Made by a program: the position numbers and the translations under genes. From CAXTTV01 sp964247295 (GTDB lineage Bacteria; Chloroflexota; Ktedonobacteria; Ktedonobacterales; Ktedonobacteraceae), in NCBI GenBank assembly GCA_964247295.1, contig CAXTTV010000028.1, positions 1-34,427 on the forward strand: a DNA stretch of 34,427 bases. Reading direction: 5' to 3'. Positions within the stretch are counted from its first letter, which is position 1, and the number at the start of each line of letters is the position of its first letter. Below, one piece after another: positions 1 through 7,463 of this stretch. The notes beneath the pieces are model-generated. The model made no database searches, was not told the origin of the DNA, and saw nothing but the letters and a program-made list of their open reading frames with translations.

Positions 1-1525
1 ACACATCACCATACTGACCATTACCACCAGTCTGACGAATATGCTTACCTTGCGCTTTCGCGGTCCCGGTAATCGTCTCACGGTAGGCTACGCGGGGGCG
101 ACCGACGTTCGCTTCAATCTTAAACTCACGGAACATCCGGTCCACAATCACATCCAGGTGAAGCTCACCCATCCCAGCAATGACGGTCTGACCAGAGTCT
201 TGATCGGTTCGGACCCGGAATGTTGGGTCCTCCTCGGCGAGTTTGCTCAGAGCCAGACCCATTTTATCCTGGTCGGCGCGGGTCTTCGGCTCAATCGCGA
301 TGTCGATAACCGGCTCTGGGAAGGTGATTGCCTCTAGAATGATGGGATTCTGGGCATCGCTTAGTGTATCACCTGTGAAGGTATTGCGCAACCCCACAAC
401 GGCGCAAATATCGCCGGCGCGGATCTCATCGATATCCTCGCGGTGATTGGCGTGCATGCGCAGCAGACGGCCTACACGCTCGGTCTTGCCCTTGGCGCTG
501 TTGAGGACCGAAGAGCCCTTGTTCAGGCTACCGGAGTAGACGCGCATATAGGAAAGACGGCCTACAAAGGGATCGGTGACGATCTTGAAAACTAGGGCGC
601 TAAAGGGATCTTTGTCGTCCACTTCGCGAGTCATCGCCTCACCCGTATCGGGATCGATGCCCTGGGGCTTCTCGATGTCCAACGGTGATGGCAGGTAGGT
701 GATAACCGCATCCAGCATCGCCTGGACACCTTTGTTCTTCAAAGAGGAGCCACACATCACGGGAACCAGAGTGTTCGAGATGACCGCTTTGCGCATGGCC
801 GTGACCAGTTCCTCGGAGGAGATCTCCTCGCCCTCAAGGTACTTCAGGGTCAGCTCTTCGTCGGTCTCGGCGATCCGCTCGATCATGGAGTCACGATGCT
901 TTTTGAACTCCTCAACCATATCGGCGGGAACGTCGTTATGATCGGAAGTTGTGCCCAGATCATCAGTGAAGACAACAGCCTTCTGCTCGATCAGATCGAT
1001 AAATCCCTTGAACTCAGACTCGCGTCCCAGAGGGATCTGGATCGGCACGGGGACCGCGCCCAGGCGCTCGACGATCATATCGACGGTGCGCCAGAAGTCC
1101 GCTCCCATCCGGTCCATCTTGTTGACGAAGCAGATACGGGGAACGTTATATTTGTTGGCCTGCCGCCAGACGGTCTCAGACTGAGGCTCCACACCCGCAA
1201 CAGCATCAAACACAACAACGCCGCCATCCAGTACGCGCAAGGAGCGCTCTACCTCGGCGGTAAAGTCAACGTGGCCGGGGGTGTCAATGATATTAATACG
1301 GTTGTCCTGCCAGAAACAGGTTGTCGCGGCGGACGTAATTGTAATACCACGCTCCTGCTCCTGAGGCATCCAGTCCATGGTGGCCGCGCCTTCATGAACC
1401 TCACCGATGCGGTGGATCTTTTTCGTGTAGAAAAGGATGCGCTCAGTGGTAGTGGTTTTACCGGCGTCAATGTGAGCAATGATACCGATATTTCTTGTTT
1501 TTTCGAGTGGGAATTCTCTTGCCAT
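1..1525 (-). CDS. fusA: Translation elongation factor G, 3' part outside window
   Basis: EF-G is the GTPase that drives tRNA-mRNA translocation on the ribosome. The reading frame is open from ATG at 1525 to the window edge, giving about 508 of the usual ~690-700 residues. The start reads MAREFPLEKTRNIGIIAHID, followed by the P-loop AHIDAGKTTT (residues 17-26). Further on come the switch/G3 element IIDTPGHVDF and the G4 element NKMDR. The last visible residues contain the domain IV opening RQTGGNGQYGDV, so the G domain, domain II and domain III are complete and domain IV has just begun. An AAAGGA ribosome site precedes the ATG. It lies 8 nt after the rpsG stop and is the last visible gene of the rpoB-rpoC-rpsL-rpsG-fusA operon. 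Identity is certain; only the C-terminus is missing. Confidence 0.97.
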   Translation of the reverse strand, partial: MAREFPLEKTRNIGIIAHIDAGKTTTTERILFYTKKIHRIGEVHEGAATMDWMPQEQERGITITSAATTCFWQDNRINIIDTPGHVDFTAEVERSLRVLDGGVVVFDAVAGVEPQSETVWRQANKYNVPRICFVNKMDRMGADFWRTVDMIVERLGAVPVPIQIPLGRESEFKGFIDLIEQKAVVFTDDLGTTSDHNDVPADMVEEFKKHRDSMIERIAETDEELTLKYLEGEEISSEELVTAMRKAVISNTLVPVMCGSSLKNKGVQAMLDAVITYLPSPLDIEKPQGIDPDTGEAMTREVDDKDPFSALVFKIVTDPFVGRLSYMRVYSGSLNKGSSVLNSAKGKTERVGRLLRMHANHREDIDEIRAGDICAVVGLRNTFTGDTLSDAQNPIILEAITFPEPVIDIAIEPKTRADQDKMGLALSKLAEEDPTFRVRTDQDSGQTVIAGMGELHLDVIVDRMFREFKIEANVGRPRVAYRETITGTAKAQGKHIRQTGGNGQYGDV

Positions 1526-1533
1526 GATTCCTT

Positions 1534-2004
1534 TTACCAGCGATAATGAGCGAAGGCTTTATTGGACTCCGCCATCTTATGGGTTTCTTCACGTTTCTTA
1601 ATGGTCGCTCCCTGACCGGCAGCCGCGTCCATGATCTCACTGGCGAGCTTATCTACCATTGTCCGTCCAGTCCGATTGCGGGCGGCGCGGATCAGCCAGC
1701 GCATCGCCAATGCGTTACCGCGATCGCGGCGAATATCGATCGGCACCTGATAGGTAGACCCACCAACACGCCGGGGCTTGACCTCCAGCGTCGGGGTGGC
1801 GTTTTTCAGGGCCTGCTCAAACACGTCCATGGGCGCGCGCTTCTGACGGTTCTCAATCACGTCGAAAGCATTATAAAGAATGCCTTCGGCCAGGCTGCGC
1901 TTCCCATCAATCATCAACTTACCGATAAAACGGGCTACGTTTCGGCTCTTAAATTTCGCGTCTGGCACATCTGTGCGACGCAGCGCTCTTTTGCGTCTTG
2001 GCAA
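1534..2004 (-). CDS. rpsG: Ribosomal protein S7
   Basis: S7 binds the 3' major domain of 16S rRNA, nucleates assembly of the 30S head and lines the E site. Starting from TTG at 2004 the product is 156 residues, the usual bacterial length. It begins MPRRKRALRRTDVPDAKF and contains the conserved blocks KLMIDGKRSLAEGILY, GGSTYQVPIDIR and ALAMRWLIRAAR, and ends AESNKAFAHYRW. The frame stays open upstream to 2253, but TTG 2004 is chosen because a strong GGAGG lies about 8 nt before it and the family N-terminus starts exactly there. The upstream extension resembles no S7 sequence. It is separated from rpsL by an unusually long, potentially structured gap and from fusA by 8 nt. In E. coli S7 represses its own operon by binding the S12-S7 junction; a similar role here is inference. 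Confidence 0.97.
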   Translation of the reverse strand: MPRRKRALRRTDVPDAKFKSRNVARFIGKLMIDGKRSLAEGILYNAFDVIENRQKRAPMDVFEQALKNATPTLEVKPRRVGGSTYQVPIDIRRDRGNALAMRWLIRAARNRTGRTMVDKLASEIMDAAAGQGATIKKREETHKMAESNKAFAHYRW

Positions 2005-2409
2005 GGTCTGCCTCCTCTTCAATCGAACATTGTCTTGCCTACTATTCTGTTTCAGAACGAGATATGATGCGGCGAATTTATAATAGTAGGCACCAGAAAA
2101 GGCGTCGATTAGGAGGCCGTTATGGCTTCCCATCTCTGACGCCTGTATGCGAGCGCCTTTCCCAAAACGGGAGGACGCTCGACACCATCGCGAAACACTA
2201 CTATAGAGTTCGACTGGCGCCGACTGGCGGAGACTGAGGCAGCACTTATCCATTCCACTCGTCTCACAGCCGGGTCACCAGGCGAGTTTCGCTAATGCAC
2301 CGGATTTTCCGACCGACCTGAGGCGTTCAGGCAGTATCGGGATAGCAGGCTCTACCGGCCTACATCTGAACATTACAATTTCTATCTTCTGGTCCCTACG
2401 ACCAGCGGC
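2005..2409 (-). promoter_or_regulatory. Structured rpsL-rpsG intercistronic region (possible S7 leader)
   Basis: This 405-nt gap inside an otherwise tight operon contains no credible gene. Several inverted repeats are visible. One is CTGGTC/GACCAG at 2389-2405, directly after the rpsL stop. A second pairs GAGCG with CGCTC at 2151-2180 around CCC/GGG. A third is nested, with arms AGGCGTC/GACGCCT at 2100-2106 and 2138-2144 and an inner GGAGGCC/GGCTTCC pair (one mismatch in the mRNA sense). The fourth has perfect 11-nt arms at 2036-2046 and 2082-2092, just upstream of the rpsG ribosome site. There is also a direct repeat CGACTGGCG at 2211 and 2221. A cis-regulatory RNA or a processing region is inferred. 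No clear sigma70 promoter was found. Confidence 0.5.
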
Positions 2410-2859
2410 TTAGCGCTTACCCTTGGTAGGTGCAGCGGCCTGACCGGGTTTGGGTCTTTTCGCTCCATATTTAGAGCGGCCACGGCGGCGCTTCGAGACG
2501 CCATCGCTGTCCAGCGTTCCCCGGACAATGTGATAGCGGACGCTCGGCAGATCTTTCACGCGGCCACCGCGAATCAGAACAACCGAGTGCTCTTGCAAAT
2601 TATGACCCTCACCAGGGATGTACGCGGTAACTTCCATCAAATTAGAGAGACGAACACGAGCAATCTTGCGCATTGCCGAATTCGGCTTCTTTGGCGTCAT
2701 TGTACGTACCTGCGTGCAGACACCGCGCTTCTGTGGTGATCCCGTCAGGCGGGTGGTCTGGTTTTTCAGCGCATTGTATGAATACAGCAACGCTGGAGCC
2801 TTAGACCTTTTTACTTTGTTTGAACGGCCCTTGCGGACCAGTTGGTTGATCGTCGGCAA
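2410..2859 (-). CDS. rpsL: Ribosomal protein S12, long form
   Basis: S12 sits in the 30S decoding centre and influences translational accuracy. The product is 149 residues from a TTG start at 2859, preceded by GGGAGG 9 nt upstream. It is longer than the 124-residue E. coli protein. Part of the excess is an insert at about residues 24-39, between KAPAL and GSPQKRGVC; long-form S12 proteins with an insert here are known in Bacilli and other phyla. The rest is a basic C-terminal tail. The streptomycin-site loop TPKKPNSAMRK (about residues 55-65) carries the wild-type lysines, and VKDLPSVRYHIVRG has Ser where most species have Gly. This predicts a streptomycin-sensitive ribosome. It follows rpoC by about 80 nt. 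Confidence 0.98.
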   Translation of the reverse strand: MPTINQLVRKGRSNKVKRSKAPALLYSYNALKNQTTRLTGSPQKRGVCTQVRTMTPKKPNSAMRKIARVRLSNLMEVTAYIPGEGHNLQEHSVVLIRGGRVKDLPSVRYHIVRGTLDSDGVSKRRRGRSKYGAKRPKPGQAAAPTKGKR

Positions 2860-2886
2860 TGAACCGATCCTCCCTGTGTTCTCTGT

Positions 2887-2909
2887 GGACGTGACATTTT
2901 GTCACGCCC
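2887..2909 (-). promoter_or_regulatory. rpoC-rpsL intercistronic hairpin
   Basis: In the mRNA sense, arms GGGCGTGACA and TGTCACGTCC form a 10-bp stem (one G-U) with an AAA loop. It ends 27 nt upstream of the rpsL start. No U-tract follows, so it is not a classical terminator. An RNA-processing or translational-control hairpin is possible. Confidence 0.55.
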
Positions 2910-2941
2910 TCAATTTTACCTATGTGCGGTTATGTATGCTA

Positions 2942-5900
2942 TCACTCATCGATCGCACTGTCAAGTACCCTTCCCAGAGTACCGGAAACGATGCTGCTAC
3001 CCACGCCCGCTCCAACCCCGGCTATCGAGGGTGTTGGCTGCTGCTGCGCGGCCAGTTTCGCGGCAGCCGCCTGCTGCCGGGCTAGCTGATCTTTGCGACG
3101 CTGGGCGATACCCGAACCCGCTGGGATCAACTTACCGATGATAACATTTTCTTTGAGTCCGACCAGATGATCTTTCTGGCCTTCGATCGCGGCCTCGGTC
3201 AGGACACGCGTGGTTTCCTGGAAGGAGGCAGCCGCCAGCCAGCTATCCGTGTTGAGGGAGGCTTTGGTTACTCCCAGCAAGACAGTTTGCGCGGTCGCGG
3301 GCTCTCCACCCTCGGCCAGCACACGAGCATTGGTGTCAGCATATACGAAACGATCGACCAGATCGCTGGGCAACAGGTTAGAGTCGCCCGGCTCGTCAAC
3401 GCGCACGCGCCTCAACATCTGCCGTACGATCACTTCGATGTGTTTGTCGTGAATGTATACACCAGTGTTACGGTACACGCGCTGGACTTCTCTCACCAGG
3501 TAGAGCTGGACCGCTTCACGACCCTGAACCCTCAAGATCTCCTGAGGATCACGCTGGCCGGAGGTGAGCGGCGTTCCCGCCTGGATTTTCTGCCCTTCGT
3601 TGACGACAATGCTACGAGCCGCCGGCACCGCGTAGGAGCGCTCTTCACGCTCTTCAAAACGAATGCTTAGCAGACCCTCAGCGTTGAGAATGACATCGCC
3701 TTCGGTTCGTGCCTGGATGGGGGCGGGCTCGCTCCCACCTTCAGCCGGCATCATGGCGATAACCTGATCGCGTACTATGTGATCCTGATCACTGACGAGG
3801 ATCTGGCTGCCCTCGGGCAGGGGATACTCATCAAAAAAGATGTTGGTCGAGACAACGCGTACGGTCCGGGTTCTGGTGGTATCGTCTTTGACAATCTCTA
3901 CCATGCCGTCGATCTCGCTGATTTCGGCTTTATCTTTGGGGATACGAGCCTCGAACAGTTCTTCTACGCGCGGCAGCCCCTGAGTGATGTCTCCCTGGGC
4001 TCCGGCGATACCACCGGTGTGGAAGGTTCTCATGGTGAGCTGCGTTCCCGGCTCACCGATCGACTGGGCGGCGACGATACCAACAGCGGCTCCGGTTTTC
4101 GCCAGGGCGTTGGCGGCCAGATCGCGACCATAACACTTGCGGCAGACACCCTGTCGCGCGGCGCAGGTCAGCACAGATCGAACGCGTACAGCGCTGATCT
4201 TATGCTCAACGATGTCATCGGCGATCTCGTCGGTGATCTCGTCTCCAGCCTCGATTTTGTCGTACCCGTCGATGTTCTCGGCCAGGACTCGCCCGACGAT
4301 GCGGCCTCGAATATCCGTTAGCATCATCTCTTTGCTATCGGACTCTTTGATGAGAATACCATCGAGGGTGCCACAGTCTTCATCGTTGACGATAACATCC
4401 TGGGCCACGTCGATCAGACGCCGGGTCAGGTAACCAGACTCCGCCGTTCTCAGGGCGGTGTCGGCCAATCCTTTACGGGCTCCGTGACTACTGATAAAGT
4501 ATTCCAACACGCTCAATCCATCGCGGAAGTTACCACGGATCGGGATGTCGATGATCTTACCAGACGGGCTCGCCATCAGTCCGCGCATACCTGAAAGCTG
4601 ACGGATCTGCTGGAACTTCGCTTTGGTTGCTCCAGATTTGGCGATGGTGTAGATCGAACCGTAGGGATCGAGCACCTCTTCTACGTACTTGGTGATCCGG
4701 TCGGTGGCGTCATTCCAGACATCAACCGTCTGCTGATACCGCTCGTTCTCGGTAATCAGACCGTCGCGGTACTGCTCCTCCAGCTCGGCGATCCTCTCGT
4801 CGGCGGCGCTCAGCACTTCGGCTTTCTGACTTGGGACCGAGACATCGCTGATGGAGATCGAGGCTCCGGCCTTGGTGGCGTAGGAGAAGCCCAGACGTTT
4901 GATCTCATCGGCCAGTTCGGCGGTTTTGGCCCGGCCATACTCCTTAAAGCACTCGCCGATCACCTGCTTCAGGTTCTCCTTTTTCATCGCGTAGTTTTTG
5001 AAGCGGAGACGCTCCGGTAAAGCCTCGTTGAAGATGATTCTTCCGGCAGTGGTGGTGACCAGTTTCCCATAACTGGGGAGCGGCTTCTCTGGTGGCGGAT
5101 CGTTGTATACTTCGACCTCCCCAATACGTACGCGGATCGGGGCCTGAAGGTCGATAACTCCATGCTGAAGGGCCAGCAGGGCCTCTGTGGTGTCGGTAAA
5201 GACACGGCCCTCACCGCGCTTCTCAGGCCGGTCCTGGGTAAGGTAGAAGCAGCCCAACACCATGTCCTGGCTGGCACCGATGGAGGGCTCGCCAGTGGCT
5301 GGTGAGAGCAGGTTACGGGTCGACATCATAAACTGACGGGCCTCGTCCTGCGCCTTGTCGGATAGCGGGACGTGGACGGCCATCTGGTCACCGTCAAAGT
5401 CGGCGTTAAAGGCCGAACAGACGAGCGGGTGCAACTGGATGGCGCTACCCTCGACCAGTACAGCTTCAAAGGCTTGAATACCCAGGCGGTGCAGCGTGGG
5501 AGCGCGGTTCAGTAGCACTGGATGATCTTTAATGACCTCTTCCAGTACGTCCCAGACCTCGGGCTTGACGCGCTCAACAAAGCGTTTAGCGCTTTTGATG
5601 TTGTGCGCGAAGTTCTGCTCTACAAGCTTCCGCATGACGAAAGGCTTGAAAAGCTCCAGGGCCATTCTCTTTGGCAGACCACACTGGTTCAGCTTCAGGT
5701 CCGGTCCAACGACGATAACCGAACGACCAGAATAGTCAACGCGCTTACCCAGCAGGTTCTGACGGAAGCGCCCCTGCTTGCCTTTGAGCATATCGGAGAG
5801 GCTCTTCAGCTTGTGGTTACCAGAACCGGCAACGGCACGACCACGACGGCCATTGTCGATCAGAGCGTCACAGGCCTCTTGCAGCATCCGCTTTTCGTTA

Positions 5901-7282
5901 CGGATGATGATCTCCGGCGCGCTCAGCTCCAACAATCTCTTCAACCGATTGTTGCGGTTGATAACGCGGCGATAAAGATCATTGAGGTCCGAGGTGGCGA
6001 AACGACCACCATCAAGTTGGACCATTGGACGTAGATCCGGTGGTAGCACTGGCAGGACCGTCAGGATCATCCACTCGGGTGAGGTACTGGATTTGCGGAA
6101 CGCCTCGACAACTTTCAGGCGCTTGGTAGCCTTTTTCCGGCGCTGACCAACGGTGCTCCCAATCTCGTGGCGCATATCGCTGGCAAGCTTGTCCAGATTG
6201 ATGTTTGAGATCAGCTCACGTACAGCCTCAGCTCCCATACCCGCACGGAACACTTGACCGAAGCCATCTTTAAGCTCCCGATAGCGGTTCTCCTGGAGCA
6301 GGTCCATCTTTTTTAGACCTTCCAGATCGCGCTTCCGTTGCTCCAGGCGCTGACGCTGATCCAGGCGCTGCGACTCAACCTGAGTCTGGGCACTATTGAT
6401 CTGGGCATCAAATTCCAGCTTCAGGCGCTCGCTCTCACGATCATTGTCGCGGCGCAGAGCCTCGATCTCGTGGCGAGCCTTCTCGGCGATGTCGTTGCGA
6501 GTAGTATCGGCGATGCGCTCAAGCAGATCAAAGGCTTTGCGGGTGTCGACCACTTCGCCCTGCTTGACGAGCACCCGATCGGCGGGCGCATAGATGACAT
6601 CATCCTCGGCCACCAGACCATTGTTCTCGCGAAGCATCGCGCGGACCTCGGTCTCAGCCTTACGGGCCGTATCGAGATCGGTCTCGCGCTGCTGCTCAAT
6701 CTCAATCCGGTTGGACTGGTTGCGTTCACCGCTGGTAGCGATCTCGGTATCGCGCTGGGAGCGCAGACCATCGACGCGCTCAACAACCTTCTCACCCAGA
6801 TTTTGATCCAGGTTGCGCAGTTCCTCGTCAATGTGAGAAAGCTCACGCAGTTTCTCCTCTTCGTCGATCTCGGTTACGACATAGAGGGCGAAGTACAAGA
6901 TGCGCTCAAGGTTGCGCGGGGAAAGGTCCAGCAAGAGGCCGATGCGGCTGGGTGTACCTTTGAAGTACCAGATATGGCTCACAGGTGAGGCCAGCTCAAT
7001 GTGTCCCATGCGCTCGCGACGCACCTTAGAACGGGCAACCTCTACACCGCACTTATCGCAGACGATTCCCTTAAAACGAACTCTTTTATATTTTCCACAG
7101 TAGCACTCCCAGTCCTTGGTCGGACCAAAGATCCGCTCACAGAACAGACCGTCTTTCTCGGGCTTGAGTGTACGGTAGTTAATAGTCTCCGGCTTTGTCA
7201 CCTCACCATAGCTCCAACCACGGATCTGCTCAGGGCTGGCGAGGCTAATACGGATGGCGTTAAAATCGTTAACTTCGAGCAT
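2942..7282 (-). CDS. rpoC: RNA polymerase beta' subunit
   Basis: Beta' is the catalytic large subunit of RNA polymerase. The product is 1446 residues from ATG 7282. An AGGAGG lies 4 nt before this ATG, which is preferred over an in-frame TTG at 7300 that would place the ribosome site inside the gene. The N-terminal zinc site has Cys 60, 62, 75 and 78 (CYCGKYKRVRF then CDKCG). The catalytic NADFDGDQMAVH is near residue 626. The bridge/trigger region reads GIVAAQSIGEPGTQLTMRTFHTGG, and the second zinc cluster includes CAARQGVCRKCYG. A coiled-coil-rich, highly charged insert of roughly 170 residues occupies about 155-330 in the clamp compared with E. coli. Inserts at this site occur in actinobacteria and relatives. 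The last ~45 residues are an Ala/Gln/Gly-rich tail. It is co-transcribed with rpoB. Confidence 0.98.
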   Translation of the reverse strand: MLEVNDFNAIRISLASPEQIRGWSYGEVTKPETINYRTLKPEKDGLFCERIFGPTKDWECYCGKYKRVRFKGIVCDKCGVEVARSKVRRERMGHIELASPVSHIWYFKGTPSRIGLLLDLSPRNLERILYFALYVVTEIDEEEKLRELSHIDEELRNLDQNLGEKVVERVDGLRSQRDTEIATSGERNQSNRIEIEQQRETDLDTARKAETEVRAMLRENNGLVAEDDVIYAPADRVLVKQGEVVDTRKAFDLLERIADTTRNDIAEKARHEIEALRRDNDRESERLKLEFDAQINSAQTQVESQRLDQRQRLEQRKRDLEGLKKMDLLQENRYRELKDGFGQVFRAGMGAEAVRELISNINLDKLASDMRHEIGSTVGQRRKKATKRLKVVEAFRKSSTSPEWMILTVLPVLPPDLRPMVQLDGGRFATSDLNDLYRRVINRNNRLKRLLELSAPEIIIRNEKRMLQEACDALIDNGRRGRAVAGSGNHKLKSLSDMLKGKQGRFRQNLLGKRVDYSGRSVIVVGPDLKLNQCGLPKRMALELFKPFVMRKLVEQNFAHNIKSAKRFVERVKPEVWDVLEEVIKDHPVLLNRAPTLHRLGIQAFEAVLVEGSAIQLHPLVCSAFNADFDGDQMAVHVPLSDKAQDEARQFMMSTRNLLSPATGEPSIGASQDMVLGCFYLTQDRPEKRGEGRVFTDTTEALLALQHGVIDLQAPIRVRIGEVEVYNDPPPEKPLPSYGKLVTTTAGRIIFNEALPERLRFKNYAMKKENLKQVIGECFKEYGRAKTAELADEIKRLGFSYATKAGASISISDVSVPSQKAEVLSAADERIAELEEQYRDGLITENERYQQTVDVWNDATDRITKYVEEVLDPYGSIYTIAKSGATKAKFQQIRQLSGMRGLMASPSGKIIDIPIRGNFRDGLSVLEYFISSHGARKGLADTALRTAESGYLTRRLIDVAQDVIVNDEDCGTLDGILIKESDSKEMMLTDIRGRIVGRVLAENIDGYDKIEAGDEITDEIADDIVEHKISAVRVRSVLTCAARQGVCRKCYGRDLAANALAKTGAAVGIVAAQSIGEPGTQLTMRTFHTGGIAGAQGDITQGLPRVEELFEARIPKDKAEISEIDGMVEIVKDDTTRTRTVRVVSTNIFFDEYPLPEGSQILVSDQDHIVRDQVIAMMPAEGGSEPAPIQARTEGDVILNAEGLLSIRFEEREERSYAVPAARSIVVNEGQKIQAGTPLTSGQRDPQEILRVQGREAVQLYLVREVQRVYRNTGVYIHDKHIEVIVRQMLRRVRVDEPGDSNLLPSDLVDRFVYADTNARVLAEGGEPATAQTVLLGVTKASLNTDSWLAAASFQETTRVLTEAAIEGQKDHLVGLKENVIIGKLIPAGSGIAQRRKDQLARQQAAAAKLAAQQQPTPSIAGVGAGVGSSIVSGTLGRVLDSAIDE

Positions 7283-7376
7283 GCTGCCTCCTGGTTTCAA
7301 GTAGAGCCAGTGATGAACCAGATGGAATAGTTGGTCCTTTCAGTTCACCTGACGCTACAAGCACCATAGTATACGA

Positions 7377-7394
7377 GGGAGCCCGAAGGCTCCC
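7377..7394 (-). promoter_or_regulatory. rpoB-rpoC intercistronic UUCG hairpin
   Basis: In the mRNA, GGGAGCC and GGCTCCC form a perfect 7-bp stem closed by a UUCG tetraloop, about 70 nt after the rpoB stop. No U-run follows, so it is more likely a stability or processing element than a terminator. The gap also contains the rpoC ribosome site. Confidence 0.6.
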
Positions 7395-7463
7395 AACGGA
7401 CAGGCACAGAATACGCATTTCACAATACAGAATTGAGACCACGTATCCATCACAAAAGATTTA

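Noticed and set aside
896..1546. 216-residue plus-strand ORF
   Set aside because: It lies entirely antisense to fusA, whose protein is unmistakable; no family features in the plus-strand product.
1534..2253. N-terminally extended S7 (239 residues)
   Set aside because: The extension has no resemblance to S7, and a strong ribosome site precedes the internal TTG at 2004.
6338..6988. 216-residue plus-strand ORF rich in Leu
   Set aside because: Antisense to the coiled-coil insert of rpoC; Leu richness is the mirror of Glu/Gln/Arg codons.
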